From positions 21,936 through 85,935 of the forward strand of contig NZ_AJLS01000141.1 in NCBI RefSeq assembly GCF_000307875.1: 64,000 bases of DNA, written 5' to 3'. Numbering within the stretch: position 1 is the stretch's first letter; every line of letters begins with the position of its first letter. A program made the translations under genes and the position numbers. Below are positions 25,881 through 33,444 of this stretch, piece after piece. The stretch is from Neobacillus bataviensis LMG 21833 (GTDB lineage: Bacteria > Bacillota > Bacilli > Bacillales > Cytobacillaceae). The notes beneath the pieces are model-generated. The model worked only from the letters and a program-made list of their open reading frames with translations. It had not been told where the DNA came from and ran no database searches.

Positions 25881-26732
25881 ATGAAAAAACAATTAATCAT
25901 GGAAAAGGCTTTGGAGCTATTTGCAAAGCAGGGTTTTGAAGCGACTTCCGTCCAACAAATCACCGATTATTGCGGGATTTCTAAAGGCGCTTTTTACTTA
26001 TCCTTCAAGTCAAAGGACGAATTGATTATCGCCTTAATTGACCAATTTATGATGCAAATTATCGCGGACATTGACTACCTAGTCAAAAATGCAAAGGACA
26101 GTCAACTTTTATACGACTTTTATTATGCTATCTATCATTCTTTTCAAAAGCATTCTGATTTTGCCAAAGTTCTGATGAAAGAGCAGTCGCAAACATTTAA
26201 TAAAGACCTGATATTAAAAATGCAATACTACGACAAATTACTCGAAAACAACATTTTGTTGATGATTGAACGGTTATACGGCGATGAAGTCAAAGCGACA
26301 AAATATGATTTAATGTATTGCATTAAAGGCTTCATGAATATGTATTCGCAGTTATTTGTTTTCTATAATGTGCCATTGGATTTACAGGTATTGTCTGAGT
26401 CGCTTGTAGAAAAAACAACCTTGCTGGCGCGGCATATGACGGTTCCATTTGTAACAGAAGAGCTTAGCCAAATGTTTACACAGCCGATGAAGGAAGAAGG
26501 AACGAAGGAACAGCTCGGTAAAATAATCGAGCAAAAAATAGATGAAATGGAAGAGTCCATTGAAAAGGAATCGTTACTATTGCTGCGGCAAGAGTTGCTA
26601 GAGCCTTCGCAGCCGCCTGCGGTCGTGAAAGGCTTACTCGAAAACATTCGCAATCACCCGCATTGTAAATGGATCTCTTACTTGCTTCGGCAATATTTTT
26701 ATACTTGGATAGATAAAGAACAGCCAATGTAA
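25881..26732 (+). CDS. TetR/AcrR-family transcriptional regulator
   Basis: A 283-residue regulator. The N-terminal 50 residues hold the TetR helix-turn-helix (ALELFAKQGFEATSVQQITD, CGISKGAFYLSFKSKDELI). The ligand domain is about 80 residues longer than usual, with an acidic C-terminal extension (KEEGTKEQLGKIIEQKIDEM). It starts at ATG 25881 with AGGAGCG upstream, divergent from the SwrC-like pump, and the shared region holds a fitting operator. It most likely represses the pump until an amphiphilic ligand binds. Confidence 0.85.
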   Translation: MKKQLIMEKALELFAKQGFEATSVQQITDYCGISKGAFYLSFKSKDELIIALIDQFMMQIIADIDYLVKNAKDSQLLYDFYYAIYHSFQKHSDFAKVLMKEQSQTFNKDLILKMQYYDKLLENNILLMIERLYGDEVKATKYDLMYCIKGFMNMYSQLFVFYNVPLDLQVLSESLVEKTTLLARHMTVPFVTEELSQMFTQPMKEEGTKEQLGKIIEQKIDEMEESIEKESLLLLRQELLEPSQPPAVVKGLLENIRNHPHCKWISYLLRQYFYTWIDKEQPM

Positions 26733-26773
26733 TTGTTGGTTGCTTTTGACAAATTTCGACTATTAACAAGTAG

Positions 26774-26813
26774 CCAAAGTAAAGCAGGAGAACTGTCCCC
26801 TGCTTTACTTTGG
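26774..26813. repeat. Long palindromic copy of the GCAGGGGAC repeat
   Basis: A 40-bp near-perfect palindrome: CCAAAGTAAAGCAGG at the left, its complement at the right, centre AGAACTGTCC. It lies 42 nt after the TetR stop and before a converging gene, where it can act as a bidirectional terminator. Confidence 0.75.
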
Positions 26814-26897
26814 AATCCCGCACCTGGTTTGACTGTCTCTTTAACCCCTGTTTACTATTCCGATAAAAACATCTCATATCCCTCATCGGAAAAGGCA

Positions 26898-27488
26898 TTA
26901 TCTAACTGATGATTTGCTACTAACTGTTTGCATTTTTGGTCTAATAGAGAAAAAATAAACATAATCAAACATCGTGGAAAATGCGTCCCAGTCTTCAAGC
27001 TTCATTGTCTCGAATACCACTTGTTTATTTTCCCCAATGTATTGAACCTTGCACTCAGTTGGGCTCACTCTTTTTAAATGAATACTATGCGGAACAACTT
27101 CCTCGTCATAAAAATGATACGTTGTGTGATTGACTTGTAAAGAGCTTAAAGCAAGCTGTAATTGATCGATTGTAAAGCCAGGTCGGTCGATTTGAGACAG
27201 CGAATTTTTATAAGGAAGAACATATTCATTAAAGTAGTAAGACTGCAAAGTCACGAGGTAATAATAAGAAACGGCCTCTACTTCTTCTTGAAACGTTTCT
27301 AAAACCATTTCCCGTCCATCACTATTTCTTTCATAATCAATAAATAGGTAAACCCACTGCTCTCCTCCATTATTACCAAATCTATCGATAGATGAACCTC
27401 TTTCTACCGTAACAGTATCATAGTTCCCATTTAAAAACCCATCAATATGGGGGTTACCATTTGTCTTAAGCGATAATCTCCCGTTCAT
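26898..27488 (-). CDS. Hypothetical protein of 196 residues fused in frame behind a kynureninase remnant
   Basis: I do not recognise this protein. It is soluble, acidic and aromatic-rich (EAVSYYYLVTLQSYYFNEYV, MFDYVYFFSIRPK), with no signal peptide. The ATG at 27488 lacks a good ribosome site. The same frame continues upstream without a stop into the decayed 3' end of a kynureninase gene (ILKRIITEKQYENYK directly precedes the ATG). So either the gene starts at 27488 with a weak site, or it was joined to the remnant by a deletion and has lost its own start. It converges on the tetR gene. Confidence 0.5.
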   Translation of the reverse strand: MNGRLSLKTNGNPHIDGFLNGNYDTVTVERGSSIDRFGNNGGEQWVYLFIDYERNSDGREMVLETFQEEVEAVSYYYLVTLQSYYFNEYVLPYKNSLSQIDRPGFTIDQLQLALSSLQVNHTTYHFYDEEVVPHSIHLKRVSPTECKVQYIGENKQVVFETMKLEDWDAFSTMFDYVYFFSIRPKMQTVSSKSSVR

Positions 27489-27728
27489 TTTATAATTCTC
27501 ATATTGTTTTTCAGTGATAATCCTCTTCAGAATTTGAACAACCTCCCATATTCCACGTAGGACGTATAAAGAGCAACTGGCGCAAGACGAATGATGTTAG
27601 GTGCCCGAAAATCCGGAATAATGCCGTTCGCCTTCAAGGATTTACAAATTCTGGCTGCTTCACTATGCTCGAGGCTCACATGTCCGCCGCGGCATGAATC
27701 CGCTCTCGGGTTTCCAATGAAAATAGTA
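27489..27728 (-). pseudogene. Kynureninase 3' fragment (kynU remnant) with a frameshift
   Basis: The minus strand encodes FIGNPRADSCRGGHVSLEHS, then AARICKSLKANGIIPDFR and IIRLAPVALYTSYVE. This is the conserved C-terminal part of kynureninase, including the RGGHVSLEH loop near the cofactor site. About 27545 the frame shifts by one base to WEVVQILKRIITEK, the family's final helix. The upstream five-sixths of the gene is missing; the fragment begins exactly at a dispersed GGTGCCTGACACC palindrome. No other tryptophan-degradation genes are in the window. Confidence 0.75.
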
Positions 27729-27730
27729 TA

Positions 27731-27757
27731 TGGTGCCTGACACCATTTAGGACATTT
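27731..27757. repeat. GGTGCCTGACACC palindromic repeat at the kynU breakpoint
   Basis: TGGTGCCTGACACCA (7-bp arms) followed by TTTAGGACATTTTTC. It belongs to the same family as the copies at 33394-33436 and 50858-50898. Confidence 0.65.
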
Positions 27758-27846
27758 TTCTTTTGCTTATAGGTAAAAGGATTCATTTTTTGTTATTCCC
27801 CCAAAAAATTCAGCTAGAAATAATACAATGGGATGAGGTGATAAAA

Positions 27847-28008
27847 ATGGTGGAATTTAATTTAAGTAAGGCCCTCGTTCAGGGGAGGAAGGTAAATGAT
27901 CTCGCAGCGGATATCCGCAGCAGTAAAAATAGTGTAATAGAAGCAAAAAAAGCAAAAGCCAAGGTGGTGGCCGCTGAAAAAGCGAAAGCGGCGAATCCAG
28001 GAGAATAG
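27847..28008 (+). CDS. 53-residue Lys/Ala-rich protein, partner of the next membrane protein
   Basis: A short gene starting at ATG 27847 with GAGGTGAT upstream. The product begins MVEFNLSKALVQGRKVNDLA and ends in a Lys/Ala-rich helix (KKAKAKVVAAEKAKA). It is separated by one base from the start of the 244-residue membrane protein gene, so the two are almost certainly co-translated. The first part could be a small helical domain. No family recognised. Confidence 0.65.
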   Translation: MVEFNLSKALVQGRKVNDLAADIRSSKNSVIEAKKAKAKVVAAEKAKAANPGE

Positions 28009-28009
28009 T

Positions 28010-28744
28010 ATGTTAAAAAATTGTAACGAAGCCGATTTCTATGAACTGAAGAACATTGCCTTTGGACGTTTAAGCCCTGACGGTATCTCTGCCTTTTTTT
28101 GGGTCACCTTTTTTATCAGCGCGGTTTCCACATTGGTTGTGGCTGTGGGAGCCGATTCGATGATGTTTATCAACGATGCATGGAATCAATTTATTAGAAT
28201 AGATATCTATGCATTACTAGTAAACCTCTTGATAGCCATTTTTTTCACATTTACTAAAAATAGGTACAAGTTTCAAAAGTTCCAAGCCATTTTATTACCT
28301 GTTTTCGGTTTAAAATTTTCACTCGATTTTTATAAGGTCTATTTTCTTGCATGTGAAGACCGCCTTGCACCAGACTATATGTGGACGACTGGCTTTATCC
28401 TCATTGGCGGCGGTCTGGTTTATTTGGTACTTTCGACCTTGAGAGCCCTGAGAAGAGTGAAACAAGGAGCCTTCCAAAAAGGAGGGAAATTACTATACGA
28501 TTTTCAAACATCAAAAGGGCATATTAGCCTGTCGTTTGTGACGGGTGCCACGATCTTTGGAGGCTCCATCATCAAATCGATTTCAAGCAACGGCGATAGT
28601 TTGTTGGAATTATACGTATTGCTGGGAGCATTTGCCCTATTGCAATACCTGATTGCCATGGCCTGGCCGGAGTTTTTTCTCATCGCCTATTGTAAATTCC
28701 GTTTCGATTCCTTTTTGAAAAAGCCGATGACAAAAAAAAGATAG
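28010..28744 (+). CDS. Membrane protein of unknown function (244 residues)
   Basis: About six hydrophobic segments (for example ISAFFWVTFFISAVSTLVVAV near residue 30, YALLVNLLIAIFFTF near 70, LLELYVLLGAFALLQYLIAM near 205) separated by short charged loops, with a basic C-terminus. The start ATG 28010 has CAGGAG upstream and lies one base after the 53-residue gene. I do not recognise the family. The pair is followed by a strong terminator, so it forms its own two-gene unit. Confidence 0.7.
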   Translation: MLKNCNEADFYELKNIAFGRLSPDGISAFFWVTFFISAVSTLVVAVGADSMMFINDAWNQFIRIDIYALLVNLLIAIFFTFTKNRYKFQKFQAILLPVFGLKFSLDFYKVYFLACEDRLAPDYMWTTGFILIGGGLVYLVLSTLRALRRVKQGAFQKGGKLLYDFQTSKGHISLSFVTGATIFGGSIIKSISSNGDSLLELYVLLGAFALLQYLIAMAWPEFFLIAYCKFRFDSFLKKPMTKKR

Positions 28745-28807
28745 CGGATCACACCAAATATTTCATAGAGATACGTTCGGCGAACTAGCCGTAAGCACTC
28801 AAAATAA

Positions 28808-28842
28808 AACAATCCCTTCTCGAATAGAGAAGGGATTGTTAG
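28808..28842 (+). terminator. Terminator of the two-gene membrane protein unit
   Basis: A perfect 14-bp stem AACAATCCCTTCTC/GAGAAGGGATTGTT with a 5-nt loop. Confidence 0.85.
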
Positions 28843-28844
28843 AA

Positions 28845-28880
28845 AAAGTGAAGCAGAACCGTCACCTGCTTCATTTTTTA
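28845..28880. repeat. Dispersed repeat TGAAGCAG...CTGCTTCA with T-tract
   Basis: Arms TGAAGCAG (28849-28856) and CTGCTTCA (28866-28873), inner AACCGTCAC, then TTTTTTA. It resembles a second terminator directly after the first. Confidence 0.7.
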
Positions 28881-28979
28881 TTAGTCGACTTTTGTCAATT
28901 TTTCGACTTTTATTTATTATTGGTAGATTCCCCCTTTGTTTATAGTAAAATTCTTTTGTGCTATGTCTTAATTTTCCAT

Positions 28980-29372
28980 CATAAAGAAGCATCCAACCAT
29001 TGGATACTAAATCATAAAACACGTTTCCAGCTTTAACGAAAATGGTGTGCTGGATCTTGTTTTATATCATCATGAAAGATATGATGGCAAGGGTTATCCT
29101 AAGGGATTAAAGGGAAACGAGATCCCATTAGCAGCACGCATCATGGCGATTGCAGATACGTTCGATGCGATGACATCAAATCGAGTGTATCGAAATGCTA
29201 TTAACTTGAAACATACACTAGAAGAGATAAAAAAAATAAAGGCACACAATTTGATCCCGAAATTACTGATGTTTTCCTTAGCCTCTTCGAAAATGAAATG
29301 GAAAAGGCCGCCTTCGCTATCGAGGACGTAAACTCGGGACTTCAGGCGAAAATTATCTTAACTACTGAAAGG
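28980..29372 (+). pseudogene. Decayed HD-GYP phosphodiesterase gene
   Basis: The plus strand encodes KHPTIGY, a TAA, IIKHVSSFNENG, LDLVLYHHERYDGKGYPKGL, then IPLAARIMAIADTFDAMTS. This is the second half of an HD-GYP domain, with its HHER-DG-GYP motif. The first half with the HD pair is missing, there is an internal stop near 28998, and the frame shifts in an A-run near 29240, after which the normal GTQFDPEITDVF appears in another frame. It normally degrades cyclic-di-GMP; this copy cannot. It lies directly upstream of an intact GGDEF gene. Confidence 0.75.
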
Positions 29373-29382
29373 GATGAAAAAA

Positions 29383-30015
29383 ATGAAATACAAAGGCAGG
29401 ATTGTGACATTCCTTTTGGTATTGGGGATTAATTCTATTTATATTGCCTATTATTTCTTTCGAGATGGGTTTATTAGTAGGATGGAATATATAGGATTGC
29501 CCATTTTATTAGCGCTGGCATGGTGGTTCGGGCGTCAGTATGATCGTGCAAAGTTTTTTTCTGAAAAGGATGCGCTAACCGGGATTTATAATCGTAGATT
29601 TGTAGAATACATTTTTTTAAAAATAAAAGCAAGGGCGGATCGGAAGGGTCAAGAGATTGGCATTCTCTTCATCGACGTTAATAACTTTAAAACAATTAAC
29701 GATCAATTTGGCCACAAAGAAGGCGATCAACTGTTAATGATTATTGCCCGTCAGTTAGAAAAAGCTGTCTTGAATACTGATATTGTTGCCCGCTGGGGCG
29801 GCGATGAATTCATTATCCTCTCTCCGGGAAAGGCGAATCCAACCGAATTGTTGGGAAGTATTAACCTTAATTTAAAAGTAATTTCGTCCTCCTACTCAGA
29901 CATTAGCGTTTCAGTCGGCACAGCTATTTACCCTGCCGAAGGGAAAACACTTGATGCCTTATTACCGGTAGCGGATAAAAAAATGTATAATATGAAAATT
30001 CGACTAAAAGCTTAA
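29383..30015 (+). CDS. Diguanylate cyclase (GGDEF domain) with N-terminal membrane helices
   Basis: A 210-residue protein: two hydrophobic segments in the first 50 residues, then a complete GGDEF domain with DALTGIYNRRF, GILFIDVNNFKTINDQFGH and ARWGGDEFIILS. It should make cyclic-di-GMP from GTP. The residues where an inhibitory RxxD site would lie read LNTD, so product inhibition through that site is unlikely. The start is ATG 29383 with AAAGGG upstream (an ATG at 29374 is too close to it). It follows the dead HD-GYP gene, suggesting a former synthesis/degradation pair reduced to the synthase. Confidence 0.85.
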   Translation: MKYKGRIVTFLLVLGINSIYIAYYFFRDGFISRMEYIGLPILLALAWWFGRQYDRAKFFSEKDALTGIYNRRFVEYIFLKIKARADRKGQEIGILFIDVNNFKTINDQFGHKEGDQLLMIIARQLEKAVLNTDIVARWGGDEFIILSPGKANPTELLGSINLNLKVISSSYSDISVSVGTAIYPAEGKTLDALLPVADKKMYNMKIRLKA

Positions 30016-30024
30016 TAATTTAAG

Positions 30025-30104
30025 AGTCAGCCCCCCTGCTGCTTTATCGCAGCGGAGGACTGACCCCTGGTGTGAAGCAAGAGAACCGTCCCCTGCTTTA
30101 TTTT
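30025..30104. repeat. Two adjoining dispersed repeats after the GGDEF gene, the second overlapping the metQ stop
   Basis: 30026-30066 is an imperfect palindrome, GTCAGCC..CTGCTG with CAGCGG..CTGAC. 30072-30104 is a standard copy of the other family, read on the minus strand as TAAAGCAGGGGACGGTTCTC then TTGCTTCA. Its TAA (30098-30100) is the stop codon of metQ. Confidence 0.7.
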
Positions 30105-30928
30105 GTCATCCAGCTTGGTTTTCCGAAGCCTTTGAATTGGTCGTCGATGACTTTTTCGAAGTCAGAAGATTCGACAACGGCCTTAATATCTTTTGCCAGT
30201 TGGGAATCTTTATTTTCTGTTTTGATGGCAACGATATTGCGGTATGGATCGAGCATGTTTTCAAGTGCAATGGCGTCAAGTAAGTCCATTTTTGCAGCCA
30301 AGGCGAAGTTACCAGGAACTGCTGCTAAGTCGGCACTATCAACAGAACGAGGAAGCTGACCAGCTTCAATCGGCTGGAACTTCAAGTTTTTCTTGTTTTC
30401 CGTAATATCCTTCTCTGATACTGTAATCGGATCGGCCTTTTCGTTGATTTTAATCAACCCTTCATCGCGGAGAGTATTCAACGCACGGGCCGCATTCGTC
30501 GGATCATTCGGAAGAGTAACCGTTGCCCCATCCTTTACTTCATCAATTGATTTATATTTTTTTGAAAAAATCCCCATTGGCGCTGTTGGAACCGAAATTA
30601 AAGCAGATAAATCCAAGTTATTTTGTTTCGCAAAACTTTCAAGGTAAATCGAGTTTTGGAAGAGGTTGGCTTGAATATCTCCATTATCTAGCGCTTTGTC
30701 TGGTTGAATATAGTCACTAAATTCGACCACTTCCACTTTGTAGCCCTTTTTCTCTAATCCAGGTACAATCGCTTTTTTCAACATATCACTATAAGGACCC
30801 GCAGTAGCCCCAAATTTAATATCCTTTGATTTGGCACTTGCTTTGTCTTTGCTTTCTGAACTGCTGCCGCAAGCTGCTAACGCCCCAACGACTAAAACTA
30901 AAACCATTGCTAAAAACCATTTTTTCAT
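30098..30928 (-). CDS. metQ: Methionine ABC transporter substrate-binding lipoprotein
   Basis: A 276-residue NlpA/MetQ lipoprotein, lipobox LAAC at about residues 16-19. Family features include KFGATAGPYSDMLKK, VEFSDYIQPDKALDNGDI and ANLFQNSIYLESF. It binds methionine outside the cell and passes it to MetN-MetI. Three ATG codons occur in a row; the third (30928) has AAGGAA at the right distance. It is the last gene of a unit controlled by a SAM-I riboswitch. Confidence 0.9.
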   Translation of the reverse strand: MKKWFLAMVLVLVVGALAACGSSSESKDKASAKSKDIKFGATAGPYSDMLKKAIVPGLEKKGYKVEVVEFSDYIQPDKALDNGDIQANLFQNSIYLESFAKQNNLDLSALISVPTAPMGIFSKKYKSIDEVKDGATVTLPNDPTNAARALNTLRDEGLIKINEKADPITVSEKDITENKKNLKFQPIEAGQLPRSVDSADLAAVPGNFALAAKMDLLDAIALENMLDPYRNIVAIKTENKDSQLAKDIKAVVESSDFEKVIDDQFKGFGKPSWMTK

Positions 30929-30945
30929 CATCATTTCCTTCTTTC

Positions 30946-31620
30946 CTATTTTCTTTTATCAACAGCTTTGGCGACGAAATCCCCAAGAAGCTGAACAAAC
31001 TGAACTAAAACAATTAATATAACAACAGTGGCAATCATGATGGTATTGTCATAGCGATAGTAACCAAAGCGAATCGCTAAGTCTCCAATTCCGCCGCCGC
31101 CAACTGTACCGGCCATCGCTGAAAAGCCAATTAAACTAATGAGTGTTAAGGTAATCCCGGAAATAATCCCCGACCTTGCTTCAAGGAGCAGGACATCTTT
31201 AATGATCATCCATGGTGTTGCACCTGCAGCAATCGCCGCTTCGATGACGCCTTTATCAATCTCCCGTAACGCCGTTTCGACAATCCGGGCAAAGAATGGA
31301 ATGGCGGCCACAGATAGCGAAACACTCGCTGCCGATGGCCCAATCGTTGTTCCGACGATAAGGTTCGTTAACGGTATTAACGCAACCAGCAGGATAATAA
31401 ACGGAATCGAGCGGATTAAATTGACGAGAAATCCCATGATAACTTGAACAGAGCGATTTTGTAAAAACAAGCCTTTGTCCGTGACGTATAAGAGAATTCC
31501 CACTGGCAAACCGATGACAATCGCAATCACCAATGAAATAGCAATCATATAAATCGTCTGTAAAAAAGCGGTATTGATATCGGGAATCAGCTCGATTAGA
31601 TGATTGAAATCAACGCCCAT
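30946..31620 (-). CDS. metI: Methionine ABC transporter permease
   Basis: A 224-residue permease with five membrane spans. The EAA-type loop IEAAIAAGATPWMIIKDV sits near residue 130, the contact point for the MetN ATPase. ATG 31620, 9 nt after GGAGG, is the likely start; a GTG at 31623 is also possible. The start lies inside the end of metN, so the two are translationally linked. Location and order (N, I, Q) are the usual ones. Confidence 0.9.
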   Translation of the reverse strand: MGVDFNHLIELIPDINTAFLQTIYMIAISLVIAIVIGLPVGILLYVTDKGLFLQNRSVQVIMGFLVNLIRSIPFIILLVALIPLTNLIVGTTIGPSAASVSLSVAAIPFFARIVETALREIDKGVIEAAIAAGATPWMIIKDVLLLEARSGIISGITLTLISLIGFSAMAGTVGGGGIGDLAIRFGYYRYDNTIMIATVVILIVLVQFVQLLGDFVAKAVDKRK

Positions 31621-32623
31621 CACGTAACACCTCCACTTGCGCTGCCCTGTCTTCGATATACTGAAGCGCTCGTTTAACCTCGTCCTTCTGTCCTTTCAGT
31701 TCCATAATAAAGATTCCCAGCGGCAATTCTTGAATGTATTCAATCGAACCATGAAGGAAGTTCCCTTTTACGTTACATTGCTGGAGCATGTCTGAAATGA
31801 CTCCTTCACCTGCGACTTTTCCCTTGAACGTCACTTTAATGATTGGACCCTCACAATTTTTTAAAATCGCCTCCGGAACGTCAAAGGAAACGACACTCTC
31901 AATAAACTCCTTTGTCAATTCGGCTCGAGGACTGGCAAATAGGTCGTAAACCGAGCCTTCTTCTATGACCCGTCCCTCTTGCATAATTGCCATCCGGTGG
32001 CAAATTTCCTTAACCACATTCATTTCATGCGTGATTAAGACAATCGTAATATTGAGTTCTTTATTGATTTTTTTCAATAGATTCAAGATTGACTTAGTTG
32101 TCGTTGGATCCAGGGCGGAAGTGGCCTCATCGCATAGTAGCACCTTCGGATTATTGGCTAAGGCCCGCGCGATTCCCACCCGTTGTTTTTGCCCGCCGCT
32201 CAATTGCGCGGGATACACATCCCTTTTTTCTGCAAGTCCAACGGTTGCAAGCAGCTCCTCGACCCGTTCTTTGATTTGGCCCTTCGGATAGTTGGCAGCT
32301 TTCAAAGAAAAGGCAATATTCTCAAATACTGTTTTTTGACTGATTAAATAAAAGTGTTGAAAGATCATGCCAATTTTTAACCGTGCTAGGCGCAGTTCCT
32401 CGCCTTTTAATGAGGTAAGGTCAGTACCATCGACGGTAATAGTGCCTGAAGTAGGCCGTTCTAACAAATTGATACAGCGCAAGAGCGAACTTTTTCCAGC
32501 ACCGGAATAGCCGACAATCCCGTAAATTTCGCCTCTTTTAATCGTTAACGATACTTCATCGACACCTTTTACCGTGCCATGTTTCGTTTTGTAAGTCTTT
32601 GTAAGATTCTGAATTCCAATCAT
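31610..32623 (-). CDS. metN: Methionine ABC transporter ATP-binding protein
   Basis: A 337-residue ATPase with Walker A GYSGAGKSS, the Q-loop MIFQHFYLISQKT, signature LSGGQKQR and Walker B VLLCDEATSALDP. A C-terminal NIL domain (about residues 265-337) binds methionine and inhibits transport in this family. Start ATG 32623 has GAGGT upstream. The mRNA leader carries a SAM-I riboswitch, so expression falls when S-adenosylmethionine is plentiful. Confidence 0.92.
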   Translation of the reverse strand: MIGIQNLTKTYKTKHGTVKGVDEVSLTIKRGEIYGIVGYSGAGKSSLLRCINLLERPTSGTITVDGTDLTSLKGEELRLARLKIGMIFQHFYLISQKTVFENIAFSLKAANYPKGQIKERVEELLATVGLAEKRDVYPAQLSGGQKQRVGIARALANNPKVLLCDEATSALDPTTTKSILNLLKKINKELNITIVLITHEMNVVKEICHRMAIMQEGRVIEEGSVYDLFASPRAELTKEFIESVVSFDVPEAILKNCEGPIIKVTFKGKVAGEGVISDMLQQCNVKGNFLHGSIEYIQELPLGIFIMELKGQKDEVKRALQYIEDRAAQVEVLRDGR

Positions 32624-32659
32624 ATGATGACCTCTTTTTTATTTTCATTATTTTGGAAA

Positions 32660-32822
32660 AATAATAAAATGCCCCTTTCAACTGAAAGGGGCATCGAAAT
32701 ACAAAAAGAATATTTCGACTTATCTTTCAGAATGAAAGTCATTCTGCAGGAATTGGCACCTTCCCATACAGGGGGTTGCCGGACGTCATAGGGCCTAGTC
32801 CCTCGGTCGCTCTCGATAAGTT
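32660..32822 (-). ncRNA. SAM-I (S-box) riboswitch with terminator, leader of metNIQ
   Basis: On the minus strand the aptamer runs from CTTATC (32820-32815) to GATAAG (32724-32719), which pair as P1. Between them are the conserved GAGAGCGACCGAGGGA, GGCCCTATGACG, CCGGCAACC and GGTGCCAATTCC. It is followed by a terminator stem ATGCCCCTTTCA/TGAAAGGGGCAT (32694-32669) and a T-rich tract. Known mechanism: SAM binding favours the terminator. Confidence 0.95.
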
Positions 32823-33029
32823 AAATTGAGTTTATTAAGATAGTTTAGATATTACTAATCTATTTCTATTTTGTCAATCATCTGAAAATAGTATTCTGAC
32901 ATGATAAAACGCTTCCATTCCTATCGTATCAATCAATAAAGTGGTTTTAAACTTTTTTTGAACCGTCCCCCGCCTCACCTCCTGCTCCAAAACAGAGAAA
33001 AACAGTGAATTAGTAAGAAAATGGGGGGG

Positions 33030-33092
33030 ATTATCGCTTACATTGCCAATGTTGTCGTTTTCAATGGGATTGTTGCCGTTTTCACCCAGATT
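33030..33092. repeat. Intergenic 21-bp periodic array C (3 units)
   Basis: Units start at 33030, 33051 and 33072; the last two read GTTGTCGTTTTCAATGGGAT and GTTGCCGTTTTCACCCAGAT. A further CGTTTTC appears 27 bp on. It lies in the gap between the met riboswitch and the 33-residue gene; the rest of 32823-33150 holds no gene, only a degenerate repeat scrap (GAACCGTCCCC near 32960). Confidence 0.5.
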
Positions 33093-33150
33093 GTGTATAC
33101 GCCCGTTTTCCTTGATAATAAGAGTATCAAATCAATAGGGGGTATTTTAA

Positions 33151-33252
33151 ATGAAAAAGTTAGTAGCAACGATCATCGAAAAAATCGAACAAAACCATGA
33201 ATACATTCCGTTTCATCTTGTTGAACCAATTCGTCCTGTCTCTAAGAAATAA
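33151..33252 (+). CDS. Possible 33-residue peptide
   Basis: ATG 33151 has TAGGGGGT 9 nt upstream, an unusually good ribosome site for so short a frame. The product begins MKKLVATIIEKIEQNHEY and ends PIRPVSKK. It has no signal peptide and could form one amphipathic helix. It is flanked by the 21-bp array upstream and a T-run at 33266. No family recognised; the ribosome site is the main evidence. Confidence 0.45.
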   Translation: MKKLVATIIEKIEQNHEYIPFHLVEPIRPVSKK

Positions 33253-33393
33253 TGAGCTGGGGCGTTTTTTTTTGCCAAAAAATCACCCCGTCTTCCTCAT
33301 AAACCTCTCATAAAGTCTACTTCTCCATTTCTTTGAAAAATGTATTTATTAAAAAGCCCTCTGGATAAACCATACTAGCCCAAAACGAAAAAA

Positions 33394-33436
33394 AGTGCCA
33401 GGTACCACCCATTTTTCTGGATGGTGCCTGACACCA
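33394..33436. repeat. Paired GTGCCAGG/CCTGACAC palindrome
   Basis: GTGCCAGGTACC at 33395 and GGTGCCTGACACC at 33423 form a long imperfect hairpin with CCATTTTTCTGGATGG in the middle. It is nearly the same as the copy at 50858-50898. It lies directly after the UreI-like gene on the minus strand and may end its transcript. Confidence 0.65.
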
Positions 33437-33444
33437 TAGCCATC

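Noticed and set aside
30026..30066. Insertion sequence end
   Set aside because: Short imperfect palindrome without transposase or target duplication; better seen as a dispersed intergenic repeat.
32660..32822. T-box leader for metNIQ
   Set aside because: The conserved GAGAGCGACCGAGGGA and GCAACC/GGTGCC pairs are SAM-I features; the T-box sequence is absent.
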